Source of the DNA: Nostoc flagelliforme FACHB-838
GTDB taxonomy: Bacteria; Cyanobacteriota; Cyanobacteriia; Cyanobacteriales; Nostocaceae
Direction of reading: 5' to 3'
Assembly (NCBI RefSeq): GCF_014698065.1
Contig: NZ_JACJSI010000023.1
Location: forward strand, 26,120 to 90,119
Length of the DNA stretch: 64,000 bases
This document shows, in pieces, positions 51,985-63,835 of the stretch (the first letter of the stretch is position 1; each line of letters opens with the position of its first letter). The position numbers and the translations under genes were made by a program. The notes beneath the pieces are model-generated. The model did no database searches. It saw only the letters and a program-made list of their open reading frames with translations, and had not been told where the DNA came from.

Positions 51985-52160
51985 CAGTCCCTAGCGATAG
52001 CGCAGCGTTAGCAAGGCACGAGCGTCTGCACTGAGTTTCGAGTGCGCTCAACTACTGCGACTGGTGAGCGTAGCCGAACCATGTCGTACCACTTCCCTAC
52101 GAGACACTACGCGAACGTAAAAGCAAGCTAGGCAAAGCGTCTTGGAGAGAAGTGTCCCCA
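51985..52160. repeat. Composite GC-rich dispersed repeat
   Basis: It contains GCGATAGCGCAGCGTTAGCAAGG (as at 9520), ACTGGTGAGCGTAGCC, CTACGAGACACTACGCG and similar words. Parts are inverted relative to each other. It is non-coding, between two convergent genes. Confidence 0.65.
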
Positions 52161-52164
52161 GTCC

Positions 52165-52989
52165 CTATCGTTCTTTCCCCAATTCGGTAAGTAGCCTTCG
52201 AATCATAGATGCATCCTCGGCATCAGGAACTTTTGTTAAATAATTTTGTAAGTCATCTACGGCTTGGGGATAGTAACCGAGTTGATAATAAATCAAACCG
52301 CGATCGCGCATTTCTAAAGTTAAACCAGGAAACAGCAACAAAATTCGTTCAACTGCTGCTAGCGTTTTTTCTAACTCTTGCTGTTTGAGGTAAATAAATT
52401 TTAAATTTGTCAGCATCCGTGCCAAAAATTGCCGATTGCTGACTACAGCTAAAAATTCTGGTTGCAGCGTCACGGGTTGCTGATAAAGCTGAGACAGTCG
52501 TTCTTCGCAATCTTGAGCAAATATTATTTCACCAGCGTTGAACGCATCCACAAAAATCTCTATATCTGGAATATCTGGGCGGATTAGGAAATGTCCCGGC
52601 ATCCCCACACCCACCATCGGGAAATCAATCCGTCGCGCAACCTCTAGGTAAACCAACGCCAAGCTAATAGGAATCCCCAGTCGGCGCTCGATTACATCAT
52701 TGAAAAAGCTATTGCGCGGGTCGTAATAGTCAATTTTATTACCAGAAAACTTTAAATCTTCGTAGAGATACTGATTAATACTTTGAACTATCCGCAAAGG
52801 ATATCGTGAGTCAGGTAGACGTTCTTGTAACTCCCATGCCATTGTATCAAGGGCGTTGAGATATTCCTCTGGGTCTAGGTTAGGATATTCTTCTAGTGCA
52901 ATATACAAAGCTGCCTTTGCTAAGTCAATTTGCTCGTCAGACTGCTGAATCTCTTGATAAAAATATTGTCGTGCTGACGAGAAATTCAT
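52165..52989 (-). CDS. SirB1 family protein (transglutaminase-like plus TPR)
   Basis: The 274-residue product has the SirB1 architecture: an N-terminal helical part (IDLAKAALYIALEEYPNLD), the transglutaminase-like core (LRIVQSINQYLYEDLKFSGN, ERRLGIPISLALVYLEVARR, GVGMPGHFLIR), and C-terminal TPR repeats (EMRDRGLIYYQLGYYPQAVD). The family lacks a proven activity. It is known as a short conserved protein with a Cys-less transglutaminase fold in many bacteria. Confidence 0.88.
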   Translation of the reverse strand: MNFSSARQYFYQEIQQSDEQIDLAKAALYIALEEYPNLDPEEYLNALDTMAWELQERLPDSRYPLRIVQSINQYLYEDLKFSGNKIDYYDPRNSFFNDVIERRLGIPISLALVYLEVARRIDFPMVGVGMPGHFLIRPDIPDIEIFVDAFNAGEIIFAQDCEERLSQLYQQPVTLQPEFLAVVSNRQFLARMLTNLKFIYLKQQELEKTLAAVERILLLFPGLTLEMRDRGLIYYQLGYYPQAVDDLQNYLTKVPDAEDASMIRRLLTELGKER

Positions 52990-55212
<2,223 letters not shown>

Positions 55213-55626
55213 ATGACATTAACCGTTCGTGTAATTTCCCCAGATAAAACAGTATGGGATGCCCCAGCTGAAGAAGTTGTTTTGCCTAGCACGACTGGTC
55301 AACTAGGTATCCTAACTGGACACGCACCACTTTTGACCGCTTTGGATACTGGTGTAATGCGAGTCCGTGCCGCTAAAAATCAGAATTGGGAAGCGATCGC
55401 TCTTTTGGGTGGCTTTGCCGAAGTCGAAGAAAATGAAGTAACAATTCTGGTTAACGGCGCTGAACGTGGCGACAAAATTAACCTTGATGAAGCCCGTACT
55501 GCTTACAACCAAGCAGAAGCGCGTATAAGTCAAGTGTCAGCAGACGATCGCCAAGCCCAAATCCAGGCAACTCAAGCCTTAAAACGTGCCCGCGCTCGGT
55601 TTCAAGCCGCTGGCGGTTCGGTCTAA
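55213..55626 (+). CDS. atpC: ATP synthase F1 subunit epsilon
   Basis: The 137-residue product has the epsilon pattern: an N-terminal beta sandwich ([55 protein letters not shown]) and a C-terminal helical hairpin ([15 protein letters not shown] and on). It regulates the ATPase and couples rotation. The ATG is formed at the edge of the heptamer array and there is no Shine-Dalgarno sequence. It follows atpD in a two-gene operon. A stem-loop terminator follows. Confidence 0.96.
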   Translation: MTLTVRVISPDKTVWDAPAEEVVLPSTTGQLGILTGHAPLLTALDTGVMRVRAAKNQNWEAIALLGGFAEVEENEVTILVNGAERGDKINLDEARTAYNQAEARISQVSADDRQAQIQATQALKRARARFQAAGGSV

Positions 55627-55634
55627 TTTAACTT

Positions 55635-55661
55635 TGTAGGTTGGGCAATATCCAACCTACA
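55635..55661 (+). terminator. Stem-loop after atpC
   Basis: TGTAGGTTGG pairs perfectly with CCAACCTACA (55652-55661) ten bases after the stop, in the position expected for the operon terminator. Confidence 0.65.
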
Positions 55662-55768
55662 CCGAAATATTTATTAATTTAAAAAAAATTACGTCAAGTT
55701 TAAGAAATTGAACCCAGCCTTAGTGAAGTGTTAACTTAGCTAATTAGTTGCCCAGATGGGCAAAAATT

Positions 55769-57874
55769 ATGAAAAGCTTTTCATCTTTGCTTGGCAAGCG
55801 GAAACAAAATCAGGCAGTTCGTTTTGCAGCATCTATCGTCGCAATGTTAGCGATGGCTGGTAGTATTCATTCTGTAAATGCTACTTCTGTAAAAATAACT
55901 ACTGCAAAAGAAATTAATTCGGCATCAGTCCAACGAAATCAAACCACACCAAATATTGCCCAGTTACAAACTGGTAAGACTCAATATCAAACTGCTGGAA
56001 TTGATCCTGTTGTACTAGTTCCCATCCTACTTGTCGGCGGTTTCGTCATATTCGTGCCCCTGTTCTTTGGCGGACTGGTAGTTATTGGCGAACGTGAAGT
56101 TGGCATTGTAGTCAGGAAATTTACCCTTTCCGGGCGTGGACTTCCTGCCGGCAGTTTAATTGCCCTCAACGGCGAAGCTGGCTTGCAAGCAGATACTTTA
56201 GCTCCTGGTTGGCATTGGGGCTATTGGCCTTGGCAGTATTCTGTAAAGAAAGAATCGGTAATTGTCGTTCCCCAAGGGGAAATTGCTTTGATTGTGGCAG
56301 CAGATGGCGCATCCATCCCCCCAGAAAGGATTTTGGGTAAAATTGTCAGTTGCGATAACTTCCAAGATGCTCGAAAATTCCTCACCGAAAGTGGTGAGAA
56401 AGGGCGGCAGATGGGTTTTCTCACGGCTGGTACGTACCGGATTAATACCGCCTTGTTTAAAGTCATTATGGCATCAAATGCCAGCGCTCATGGCATGGCT
56501 CCAGAACAGTTGCGGGTGTACAGTCTGGCATCTGACAAAGTTGGCATTGTCACTACCTTAGATGGTGTACCAATTTCTGCCGGTGAACTTGCAGGCCCGA
56601 TAATTGATGGACACGACAACTTCCAAAATGGTCAGAAATTTATTAATGGAGGTGGGCGGCGAGGTTTACAAGAACAGATATTGCTTTCTGGTTCTTGGAA
56701 CTTGAACCCCTGGCTTGTCCAAGTTGAGCAAGTGCCGATGACGGAAATTCCCATTGGGTATGTAGGTGTAGTAATTTCTTTCGTGGGTAAGGCACATCAA
56801 GATGTTAGTGGTGCAGCTTTCACCCACGGTAACTTGGTGAATCAGGGACATAAGGGTGTGTGGGTCGAACCGCTATATCCTGGTAAGCACCCGATTAACT
56901 CCCGGATTATGAAGATTGAACTAGTACCAACGACCAACATCGTCTTAAACTGGTCAGGTCGGACTGAACGCCACAGCTATGATGCTAAACTGGCTTCTTT
57001 AACAGTGCGATCGCGTGATGGGTTTGCCTTTGATTTAGAAGTAGCACAAATTATCCATGTGGGTGCTTTAGATGCTCCGAAGGTAATTTCTCGCGTTGGT
57101 GCAATGCAAAATCTGGTAGACCATGTATTAGAACCAACTATCGGTAATTATTTCCGCAACTCAGCCCAAGACTATACTGTACTAGACTTCCTCACCGCTC
57201 GGAGCGAACGACAATCTGAGGCTGCTGAGTATATTAAAACAGCATTGCGGGCTTATGACGTGCAAGCGATCGACACCCTCATTGGTGATATTTTGCCACC
57301 AGCATCACTAATGCAGACACAGACAGACCGAAAAATTGCCGAAGAAGAACGCAAGACTTATGAAGTCCAGCAGATGGCGCAAACCCAACGGCAGCAGCTT
57401 GTCCGGGAAACGGCATTGGCGGATATTCAGCAAGAAATGGTGAAATCGGAGCAGAGTGTGCATATTGCTGACCTAAAAGCCAAAGCCCAAATTAAGCAGG
57501 CGAACGGTGAAGCTGAGGGGACAAAACTCCGGGCAATTGCTGAGGCTGAAGGTATTCGGGCCACAGGTAACGCCAAAGCTGAAACCTACCGCGTTGGTGT
57601 GGAAGCCTTGGGTTCACAAGGTTATACAGCAATGCAACTAATGCAGATTATAGGCGATCGCAATGTCCGCTTGATACCAGATGTCTTAGTTGGCAGTAAC
57701 GGCAGCAATAACGGCTTAGTGGATGGGCTACTATCCATGATTCTATGGAATCAAACTGGTAAGGGTGAATTGACACCAACACATTTGCATCCACAACCAG
57801 TAGTTACCAAAACACAACCAACCCCAGAAAACGGTCATCCACCGATAGTTGTGAATTTTCCTGTAGATAAGTAA
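55769..57874 (+). CDS. Large SPFH/flotillin-like membrane protein
   Basis: The 701-residue product has a signal-anchor-like N-terminus (about residues 18-38), a second membrane segment (80-107; VVLVPILLVGGFVIFVPLFF), and a large SPFH domain starting GEREVGIVVRKF. Its C-terminal third is an Ala/Glu-rich coiled coil (about 530-620) with the repeat-like KAKAQIKQANGEAEGTKL. Flotillin-like scaffolds organise membrane microdomains. ATG 55769 is preferred. It is likely transcribed from its own promoter after the atpC terminator. Confidence 0.85.
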   Translation: MKSFSSLLGKRKQNQAVRFAASIVAMLAMAGSIHSVNATSVKITTAKEINSASVQRNQTTPNIAQLQTGKTQYQTAGIDPVVLVPILLVGGFVIFVPLFFGGLVVIGEREVGIVVRKFTLSGRGLPAGSLIALNGEAGLQADTLAPGWHWGYWPWQYSVKKESVIVVPQGEIALIVAADGASIPPERILGKIVSCDNFQDARKFLTESGEKGRQMGFLTAGTYRINTALFKVIMASNASAHGMAPEQLRVYSLASDKVGIVTTLDGVPISAGELAGPIIDGHDNFQNGQKFINGGGRRGLQEQILLSGSWNLNPWLVQVEQVPMTEIPIGYVGVVISFVGKAHQDVSGAAFTHGNLVNQGHKGVWVEPLYPGKHPINSRIMKIELVPTTNIVLNWSGRTERHSYDAKLASLTVRSRDGFAFDLEVAQIIHVGALDAPKVISRVGAMQNLVDHVLEPTIGNYFRNSAQDYTVLDFLTARSERQSEAAEYIKTALRAYDVQAIDTLIGDILPPASLMQTQTDRKIAEEERKTYEVQQMAQTQRQQLVRETALADIQQEMVKSEQSVHIADLKAKAQIKQANGEAEGTKLRAIAEAEGIRATGNAKAETYRVGVEALGSQGYTAMQLMQIIGDRNVRLIPDVLVGSNGSNNGLVDGLLSMILWNQTGKGELTPTHLHPQPVVTKTQPTPENGHPPIVVNFPVDK

Positions 57875-57908
57875 CATCAGAAACATGAGGTAGGGGCATA
57901 ACATTGTT
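57875..57908. repeat. GTAGGGGCA palindrome fragment before the kinase gene
   Basis: GTAGGGGCATAACATTGTTG then TGCCCTTAC, with imperfect inverted ends, is a shortened relative of the element at 2640 and 35461. The GTG start of the kinase gene lies in it. Confidence 0.5.
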
Positions 57909-59768
57909 GTGCCCTTACAAGAAACAAACAGCAATATCTTATGTGGGCAAAATGCCCACCTTGTAGGTAGAGAAATTTTGCTTTTACAAGAACGTTATCG
58001 TTTAATCAAGCAGATTGGTAAAGGGGGATTTTCTAAAACCTTCCTCGCTGTAGATGAGAGTGAGTTTCCTCCAATTCCTTGCGTCGTTCAAGAATTATCG
58101 CCAGAATACGAAACTTCTATTACTTTTCAGAAAAAGGCGCAACAGGTAGAAAAATTAGGTAAGCATCCCCAAATTCCTGCATTATTAAATTATTTTCAGC
58201 AAGATGGGCATTTCTATTTAGTGCAGGAGTTTATTGCAGGCACTAATTTAGCTCAGGTGGTTGAAGAAGAAGGCACTTTTAATGAAACTCAGATTTGGCA
58301 ACTGTTAGAAGATTTGTTGCCAGTTTTTCAGTTGATTAGCGATCGCAACATCATCCACCGCGATATTAAACCCCAAAATATCATCCGCAGATCCCCAATT
58401 GCTAAAAAGGGGAATTTCGTTATAGTCGATTTTACCACTGTAAAAATCGTTACAGAAATTGATCGGCTAAGATCTGAAACCAGTATCGGTAGTCCAGAAT
58501 ACTCTGCACCAGAACAAGCGAAGGGAAAAGCAGTTTTTGCTAGTGATTTATATAGCTTGGGTGTAACTTGTATTTACTTACTTACCCAGATTCCGCCCTT
58601 TGATTTATATGATATTGCTAACGATTGCTGGGTTTGGCAACAATATCTTACTACTAAGGTAAGCGATGTCGGGCGACAAGACTCAAAGAGTCTACGCTTG
58701 GCGCAAATCCTCGACAAGCTGCTGCAAAAGACTATTAACCGCCGCTTTCAATCGGCTGATGAAGTTATGCAAGCAATGGGTATGGAATGTAAAACTCAAA
58801 ATTTTAAATTACCAAATCCTCCTTGGCGATGCTTACATACCTTAACTGGGCATTCTGGGACATTAAGTAGTGTGAATGCTCTTGCCATTAGTCCTGACGG
58901 TTACACTTTAGCCAGTGCTAGTGATGACAAAAATATCAAATTGTGGGATTTAAATACTAAAAAAGTCCTAGCTAGCTTATCTGGACATTCCCAAGCTGTA
59001 AAATCAGTTACCTTCAGTCCTGACGGAAAAATTTTGGCAACTGCTAGCGATGATAAAACTATCAAATTGTGGCAGGTTAAGACATTAGAGGAAATCTGCA
59101 CCCTCTTGGGACACGCACACGCTGTCAAATCAGTTGCTTTCAGTCCAAGTGGGCAGATTCTCGCTAGTAGTAGCTGGGATAAGACAATCAAACTCTGGGA
59201 TGTAAATAATCGCAGAGAAATTTGCACCATAACTGGACACCAATTACAAGTAAATTCAGTAGCATTTAGTCCCCAAGGACAGCTTTTAGCTAGCGCAAGT
59301 TATGACAGAACAATTCGCCTGTGGCAGATACCTGCATTAGAAAGTTCTCAAAAAGAATTTGAAAACCGCCCATGCTATAGCTTGTTAGGCACCCTTTCGG
59401 GTCATGCATGGGCGGTTTTGACAGTCGCTTTTAGTCCTGATGGTCAAATTTTGGCGACGGGTAGTGATGATAACACTATTAAATTGTGGGAGGTAAACAC
59501 TGGTCAGCTAATTTGCACATTTGTAGGCCATTCCTGGTCTGTGGTGGCTGTGGCTTTTACTGCCGATGGCGAAACACTTCTAAGTGCAAGTTGTGACAAA
59601 ACAGTTAAACTTTGGAAAGTAAGCACAGCAGAAGAGATTGTTACTCTCTCTGGTCATATAGACTCAGTATCTGCTGTTGCTATAAGCAAAGTTACACAAT
59701 TAATTGCAAGTGGCAGCCGGGACAAGACTATCAAACTGTGGCAGCTTGTAGAACAGGACAATAGCTAA
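57909..59768 (+). CDS. Protein kinase-like domain with seven WD40 repeats, catalytic residues altered
   Basis: The 619-residue fusion has a kinase-like domain (about residues 28-285) followed by seven WD40 repeats (from about 305), enough for one full propeller. The glycine loop GKGGFSKTF (37-45), HRDIKPQN (150-157) and the activation-segment APE (SAPEQAKG) are kept. But the ATP-anchoring Lys is replaced by Gln61 (VVQEL), and DFG reads DFT (174-176). This suggests weak or no catalysis, so a pseudokinase or scaffold. GTG 57909 is the only upstream start and lies in a repeat. Cyanobacteria have many kinase-WD40 fusions. The interaction partner is unknown. Confidence 0.85.
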   Translation: MPLQETNSNILCGQNAHLVGREILLLQERYRLIKQIGKGGFSKTFLAVDESEFPPIPCVVQELSPEYETSITFQKKAQQVEKLGKHPQIPALLNYFQQDGHFYLVQEFIAGTNLAQVVEEEGTFNETQIWQLLEDLLPVFQLISDRNIIHRDIKPQNIIRRSPIAKKGNFVIVDFTTVKIVTEIDRLRSETSIGSPEYSAPEQAKGKAVFASDLYSLGVTCIYLLTQIPPFDLYDIANDCWVWQQYLTTKVSDVGRQDSKSLRLAQILDKLLQKTINRRFQSADEVMQAMGMECKTQNFKLPNPPWRCLHTLTGHSGTLSSVNALAISPDGYTLASASDDKNIKLWDLNTKKVLASLSGHSQAVKSVTFSPDGKILATASDDKTIKLWQVKTLEEICTLLGHAHAVKSVAFSPSGQILASSSWDKTIKLWDVNNRREICTITGHQLQVNSVAFSPQGQLLASASYDRTIRLWQIPALESSQKEFENRPCYSLLGTLSGHAWAVLTVAFSPDGQILATGSDDNTIKLWEVNTGQLICTFVGHSWSVVAVAFTADGETLLSASCDKTVKLWKVSTAEEIVTLSGHIDSVSAVAISKVTQLIASGSRDKTIKLWQLVEQDNS

Positions 59769-59778
59769 TTTTGTAATA

Positions 59779-60078
59779 TCAGGCGCTACCTGTGAAGGCA
59801 ACTTCTGGAAATTTCAATTGAGCTTCTGCCATTGGACGGTTTCTACCTTCCTCTTGCCAGTAGTTAATCACTTCTGTCGCTTTGTTAAGCAACTCGACAC
59901 GATCCACATCAGTAATCCAATGTTTGGACTCTAATTCCTTTTTTAACTCTTCCCAGGCATCATTTCTGGGCCAAAAGAAGTACTTAGTCAAGGGACTTGT
60001 GCCTTTGCCGACAATTTGATCGACTGCAAGAGCAACGTTCTCGTCTAACCACAGAATTTTCAAAATAAACTTGGTCAA
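59779..60078 (-). CDS. ycf65: Ycf65/PSRP-3 ribosomal protein
   Basis: The 99-residue protein belongs to the plastid-specific ribosomal protein 3 (Ycf65) family, a small-subunit component shared by cyanobacteria and plastids. [20 protein letters not shown] and [19 protein letters not shown] are diagnostic, then [19 protein letters not shown]. The start is TTG 60078, with GGAGG five bases upstream (60084-60088 on the plus strand). It is monocistronic and converges on the kinase-WD40 gene. Confidence 0.92.
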   Translation of the reverse strand: MTKFILKILWLDENVALAVDQIVGKGTSPLTKYFFWPRNDAWEELKKELESKHWITDVDRVELLNKATEVINYWQEEGRNRPMAEAQLKFPEVAFTGSA

Positions 60079-60083
60079 TCACA

Positions 60084-60088
60084 CCTCC
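60084..60088 (-). promoter_or_regulatory. Ribosome binding site supporting a TTG start for ycf65
   Basis: GGAGG on the minus strand ends five bases before TTG 60078. No ATG exists in frame upstream of the conserved core, so the TTG start is fixed by this site. Confidence 0.65.
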
Positions 60089-60216
60089 GGGAATCTCCGG
60101 GCATTACTGAACTAGGATAGCGATCGCTTATTTTAACGCAATACTATATCAAATGACCAAACAGTGATTGAGAATGGTCTACCATAAGGTTTAGTCGGCG
60201 CTAACTAAAGATGCTT

Positions 60217-60687
60217 ATGACTGCTCAACTGCCCCAATCTCAAACAACATCTGGTTCAGATTTGTATGAGCAAGATTTTTACCTGTGGATTCAAACCACA
60301 GCAGAACTGCTCAAGCAAGGTCGGCTCACAGAAGTGGATTTAGAGAATTTGATTGAAGAAATTGAAACGATGGGCAGGAGTGAAAAGAAAGCACTAAGAA
60401 GCAACTTGGAAATGGTACTGATGCATCTATTGAAGTATAAATATCAAGCCGATAAGCGCTCTGGTAGTTGGCGAGCAACAATTCGGGAGCATCGCAAACG
60501 CCTCAGGGAAGCTCTAGAAGAAAGTCCTAGCCTTAAACCCTATTTTAATGAGGTTTTCGGGCGATGTTATAACGATGCTAGGCTCTTGGCTACCGATGAA
60601 ACTGAATTGCATTTGGCTATCTTCCCTGAAGAATCTCCCTTCACGCCAGAGCAAACCCTCAACCCCGATTTTTTGCCTGAGCCATAA
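60217..60687 (+). CDS. DUF29 family protein, first of a tandem pair
   Basis: The 156-residue soluble, helical product has the DUF29 pattern: LYEQDFYLWIQTTAELLKQG at the start, DLENLIEEIETMGRSEKKAL, MHLLKYKYQ, and a helical C-terminal half. No function is established, though the family is very common in cyanobacteria. A second copy of identical length follows 55 bases later, with the first 200 bases nearly identical. ATG 60217 aligns with the second gene's GTG, while ATG 60211 is two codons earlier. Confidence 0.88.
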   Translation: MTAQLPQSQTTSGSDLYEQDFYLWIQTTAELLKQGRLTEVDLENLIEEIETMGRSEKKALRSNLEMVLMHLLKYKYQADKRSGSWRATIREHRKRLREALEESPSLKPYFNEVFGRCYNDARLLATDETELHLAIFPEESPFTPEQTLNPDFLPEP

Positions 60688-60742
60688 TTTCAACCTCACG
60701 TAAAATATTTTACTGTTAATTTTGAATTCGGAGCAAAGCGAC

Positions 60743-61213
60743 GTGACTGCCCAACTGCCCCAATCTCAAACAACATCTGGTTCAGATTTGTATGAGCAAG
60801 ACTTTTACCTGTGGATTCAAACCACGGCAGAACTGCTCAAGCAAGGTCGGCTCACAGAACTAGATTTAGAGAATTTAATTGAAGAAATTGAAACAATGGG
60901 CAGAAGTGAAAAGCGGGCATTGGAGAGCAATCTAGAAGTCTTGCTGATGCATCTGCTCAAATACCAAATTCAAACTGAAAGGCGCTCAAAAAGTTGGCAG
61001 TACACAATTTTGGAACACCGCAGGCGAGTCCAAAAGGCACTTCAGGAAAGTCCGAGTTTGAAACCTTACTTTGATCAGGTTTTTGCCGAAAGCTATCAAA
61101 CCGCTAGACGGCTGGCTGTCATTAAAACTGGATTAGACATCGCTATCTTCCCAGAAAAATCTCTCTTCACGCCAGAGCAAGCCCTTGACTCCGATTTTTT
61201 ACCTGAGCCATGA
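60743..61213 (+). CDS. DUF29 family protein, second of a tandem pair
   Basis: The 156-residue paralogue of the preceding gene starts at GTG (an upstream in-frame TTG at 60722 exists). The first third is almost identical to the neighbour and the C-terminal half has diverged (for example YQIQTERRSKSWQYTILEHR against the other copy). This points to a tandem duplication followed by uneven divergence or partial gene conversion. The function is unknown. Confidence 0.88.
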   Translation: MTAQLPQSQTTSGSDLYEQDFYLWIQTTAELLKQGRLTELDLENLIEEIETMGRSEKRALESNLEVLLMHLLKYQIQTERRSKSWQYTILEHRRRVQKALQESPSLKPYFDQVFAESYQTARRLAVIKTGLDIAIFPEKSLFTPEQALDSDFLPEP

Positions 61214-61254
61214 GCGCATTATGATGATTTAAAACTCTTTTGCTTCCTTACCCC

Positions 61255-62070
61255 ATGACTCAACCAATTTCTGCAAAAGCGATCATTGTTTTCGATATTG
61301 ATGGCGTTGTGCGCGATGTTAGCGGTTCCTATCGCCGGGCGATCGCAGATACCGTAGAATATTTTACTACCCAAGCATATCGTCCAACCCCACTGGATAT
61401 TGACCAACTAAAGTCTGAAGGCGTGTGGAATAACGATTGGGAAGCATCACAGGAATTAATTTACCGCTACTTTGAAACCCAAGGACAGACGCGCGAACAA
61501 CTACAACTAGATTACAGTGCGATCGTTGCTTTTTTTCAATCGCGTTACCGAGGTACAGACCCAAATAATTTTACTGGGTATATCTGTAATGAACCCTTAT
61601 TATTACAACCTAGCTATTTAGAACAACTTACCCAAGCCGGGATTGCGTGGGGATTTTTTAGCGGTGCAACTCGTGCTTCTGCCAACTATGTTTTAGAAAA
61701 ACGCCTGGGTTTGAAATCTCCAGTGTTGATTGCGATGGAAGATGCGCCAGGGAAACCTGACCCTACGGGACTTTTTGCTACAGTTCGTGAGTTAGAAAAT
61801 GGAATTGAGCAAAAATTAGCGATCGTGTATGTAGGAGATACGGTAGCAGATATGTATACCGTCGAGAAAGCGCGGAGTCTAGATTCTTCTCGCACTTGGC
61901 TTGGTGTAGGAGTTTTACCGCCACACGTACAGGGAACAGCACCGCGTAGTGATGCTTATGGTGAAATGCTAATAGCAGCAGGAGCAGCAGTAGTTTTGCG
62001 TAATGTGCAAGAATTGACTCCAAGACAAATTCAAGAATTGGTGAGTTCATCTGCCCAATCTATGGTCTAA
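61255..62070 (+). CDS. HAD-superfamily hydrolase (TIGR01548-like)
   Basis: The 271-residue phosphatase-like product has the HAD motifs: nucleophile Asp in FDIDGVVRD near residue 15, a Thr motif in SGATRASANYVLEKRLG, a Lys in PGKPDPTGLF, and VYVGDTVADMY near 190. The helical cap lies between motifs I and II. It resembles the HAD subfamily found in cyanobacteria and archaea that is annotated TIGR01548. The substrate is unknown. ATG 61255 is preferred over TTG 61240. It is followed by a P450 gene 73 bases later. Confidence 0.85.
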   Translation: MTQPISAKAIIVFDIDGVVRDVSGSYRRAIADTVEYFTTQAYRPTPLDIDQLKSEGVWNNDWEASQELIYRYFETQGQTREQLQLDYSAIVAFFQSRYRGTDPNNFTGYICNEPLLLQPSYLEQLTQAGIAWGFFSGATRASANYVLEKRLGLKSPVLIAMEDAPGKPDPTGLFATVRELENGIEQKLAIVYVGDTVADMYTVEKARSLDSSRTWLGVGVLPPHVQGTAPRSDAYGEMLIAAGAAVVLRNVQELTPRQIQELVSSSAQSMV

Positions 62071-62143
62071 GATTAATCAAGCTAGGGGTGCATGAATAAC
62101 TGGCTGATAACAATCTTGCTCCAATTATTGGAAGATAAATAAA

Positions 62144-63538
62144 ATGTCTGCACTTAAACTGCCTAACGGCCCTCAAACTCACCCTTGGCTACAGATGTAT
62201 CAATGGCTTACTAATCCCTTAGAATACATCGAAGACTGTGCTAAACGTTATGGTGATATCTTCACCCTTCAGCTAGGAAAAAATGTTGCTCCTCAAGTTT
62301 TTATTAGCAATCCCCAGGCGATTGGGCAAATTTTTACTACAGATCCAAAACAGTTAGACTCTGGTGAGTCAGCAGGGATTCAAGCGCCTTTATTAGGACG
62401 CCAATCACTACTGGCGCTGGAAGGAAAGCCTCATCAGCGACAACGAAAGCTATTGACACCACCCTTACATGGGGAACGAATGCTAGCTTATGGTGAATTA
62501 ATCTGCGATATCACTGAGCAAGTAACTAATCAGTGGCAAGTTGGAGAAAACTTTGCAGTTCTGTCATCAATGCAAGCAATCTCTTTCCAAGTAATTTTGA
62601 AGGCTGTATTTGGTCTAGAAGATGGGCTACGTTACCAGAAACTCCATGAATTCCTGATTGCAATCCTGAATCCCAAAATCCCGATTTTAAGAACAGTTCT
62701 GCTTCTTTTCCCATCACTGCGACAGGATTTAGGAGCGTGGAGTCCTTGGGGGAAATACTTACGTTTACGGCAGCAAATTGATGAACTCATCTACGCCCAG
62801 ATTCGCGATCGCAAAGCACAAGCCGATCCATCTCGGACTGATATTCTATCTTTGATGATGGCTGCTCGTGATGAAGCGGGAGAGCCGATGACAGACTTGG
62901 AATTACGTGATGAACTGATGACGCTATTAGTGGCGGGTCATGAAACTACTGCAACTTCGTTATCATGGGCGCTGTACTGGATTCATCATCAGCCGCAGGT
63001 GCGGGAAAAACTGCTGCAAGAACTAGATAAGTTAGGTGAACAACCAGATCCAAACGCTATTTTCCGATTGCCTTATTTGAATGCTGTCTGTTCTGAAACG
63101 CTACGCCTTTACCCAGTAGCGGTATCAGGACTAAATCGATTGGTTAAATCACCGCTACAAATTGGGGAATACAACTTTGAGCCTGGTACTTTGCTCATTC
63201 CCTCTATTTATTTGACCCATCATCGAGAAGATTTATATCCACAGTCGAAGCAATTTAAGCCAGAGCGTTTTCTGGAACGGCAATTTTCTCCTTATGAGTA
63301 TTTACCCTTTGGTGGCGGGAACCGTCGCTGTATTGGAATGGCATTTGCCTTGTTTGAGATGAAACTGGTTTTGGCAAAAGTGCTGTCTCAGTGGGAGATG
63401 GAACTGGCTGATAGCAAACCAGTGCAGTCAGTGCGTAAAGGCTTGCTATTTAGTCCAGCAGGTGGCGTGAAGATGGTGGTGAAAGGGAAGCGTCCTGAAA
63501 ATCAGTCTGTTTTGCAGATAAGTTCTAGTTCAGCTTAA
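62144..63538 (+). CDS. Cytochrome P450, CYP110-like (second copy)
   Basis: The 464-residue haem monooxygenase has its haem ligand Cys396 in FGGGNRRCIG, ETLR at 318-321 and AGHETTA at about 264. It aligns closely with the P450 at 25742 along its whole length and shares LPFGGGNRRCIGMAFA, so the two are paralogues. The substrate is unknown, with fatty acids or terpenes typical for CYP110. It may be co-transcribed with the HAD gene upstream. No ferredoxin partner is adjacent. Confidence 0.92.
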   Translation: MSALKLPNGPQTHPWLQMYQWLTNPLEYIEDCAKRYGDIFTLQLGKNVAPQVFISNPQAIGQIFTTDPKQLDSGESAGIQAPLLGRQSLLALEGKPHQRQRKLLTPPLHGERMLAYGELICDITEQVTNQWQVGENFAVLSSMQAISFQVILKAVFGLEDGLRYQKLHEFLIAILNPKIPILRTVLLLFPSLRQDLGAWSPWGKYLRLRQQIDELIYAQIRDRKAQADPSRTDILSLMMAARDEAGEPMTDLELRDELMTLLVAGHETTATSLSWALYWIHHQPQVREKLLQELDKLGEQPDPNAIFRLPYLNAVCSETLRLYPVAVSGLNRLVKSPLQIGEYNFEPGTLLIPSIYLTHHREDLYPQSKQFKPERFLERQFSPYEYLPFGGGNRRCIGMAFALFEMKLVLAKVLSQWEMELADSKPVQSVRKGLLFSPAGGVKMVVKGKRPENQSVLQISSSSA

Positions 63539-63626
63539 AGATTGACAGCGTAGGTTGGGAAGGCTCAAGAAACTAGAGCATTCCGCAAAGAGCAAAAATC
63601 AAGTTATATCATGTTCAGTAAATTAT

Positions 63627-63695
63627 TAGGGCTAAAGCTGCTTATAACAATAAATTGCCATTTTTTATTTGTAGTAAGCGGCTTTATGTCTAATA
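63627..63695. repeat. Imperfect palindrome, MITE-like
   Basis: CTAAAGCTGCTTAT on the left and the near complement GTAAGCGGCTTTATG on the right surround a T-rich centre. It is non-coding. Confidence 0.45.
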
Positions 63696-63804
63696 TTTTT
63701 GACTAAAGTCAGAATTACGAATTTAAAAGAATAAAATCTGAAGGGGTGACAAAGGGGCTAAAGCCGAGGAAATATAAGAGTGTGACCGTTTTGGGGTAAA
63801 AAAA

Positions 63805-63835
63805 GATAGGTCAGGTATTCTCAACAAGACCTATC
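63805..63835 (+). promoter_or_regulatory. Hairpin just upstream of the transposase start
   Basis: GATAGGTC (63805-63812) pairs with GACCTATC (63828-63835), ending two bases before the ATG. Hairpins here are known in insertion sequences to limit translation from outside transcripts. It may do so here. Confidence 0.45.
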
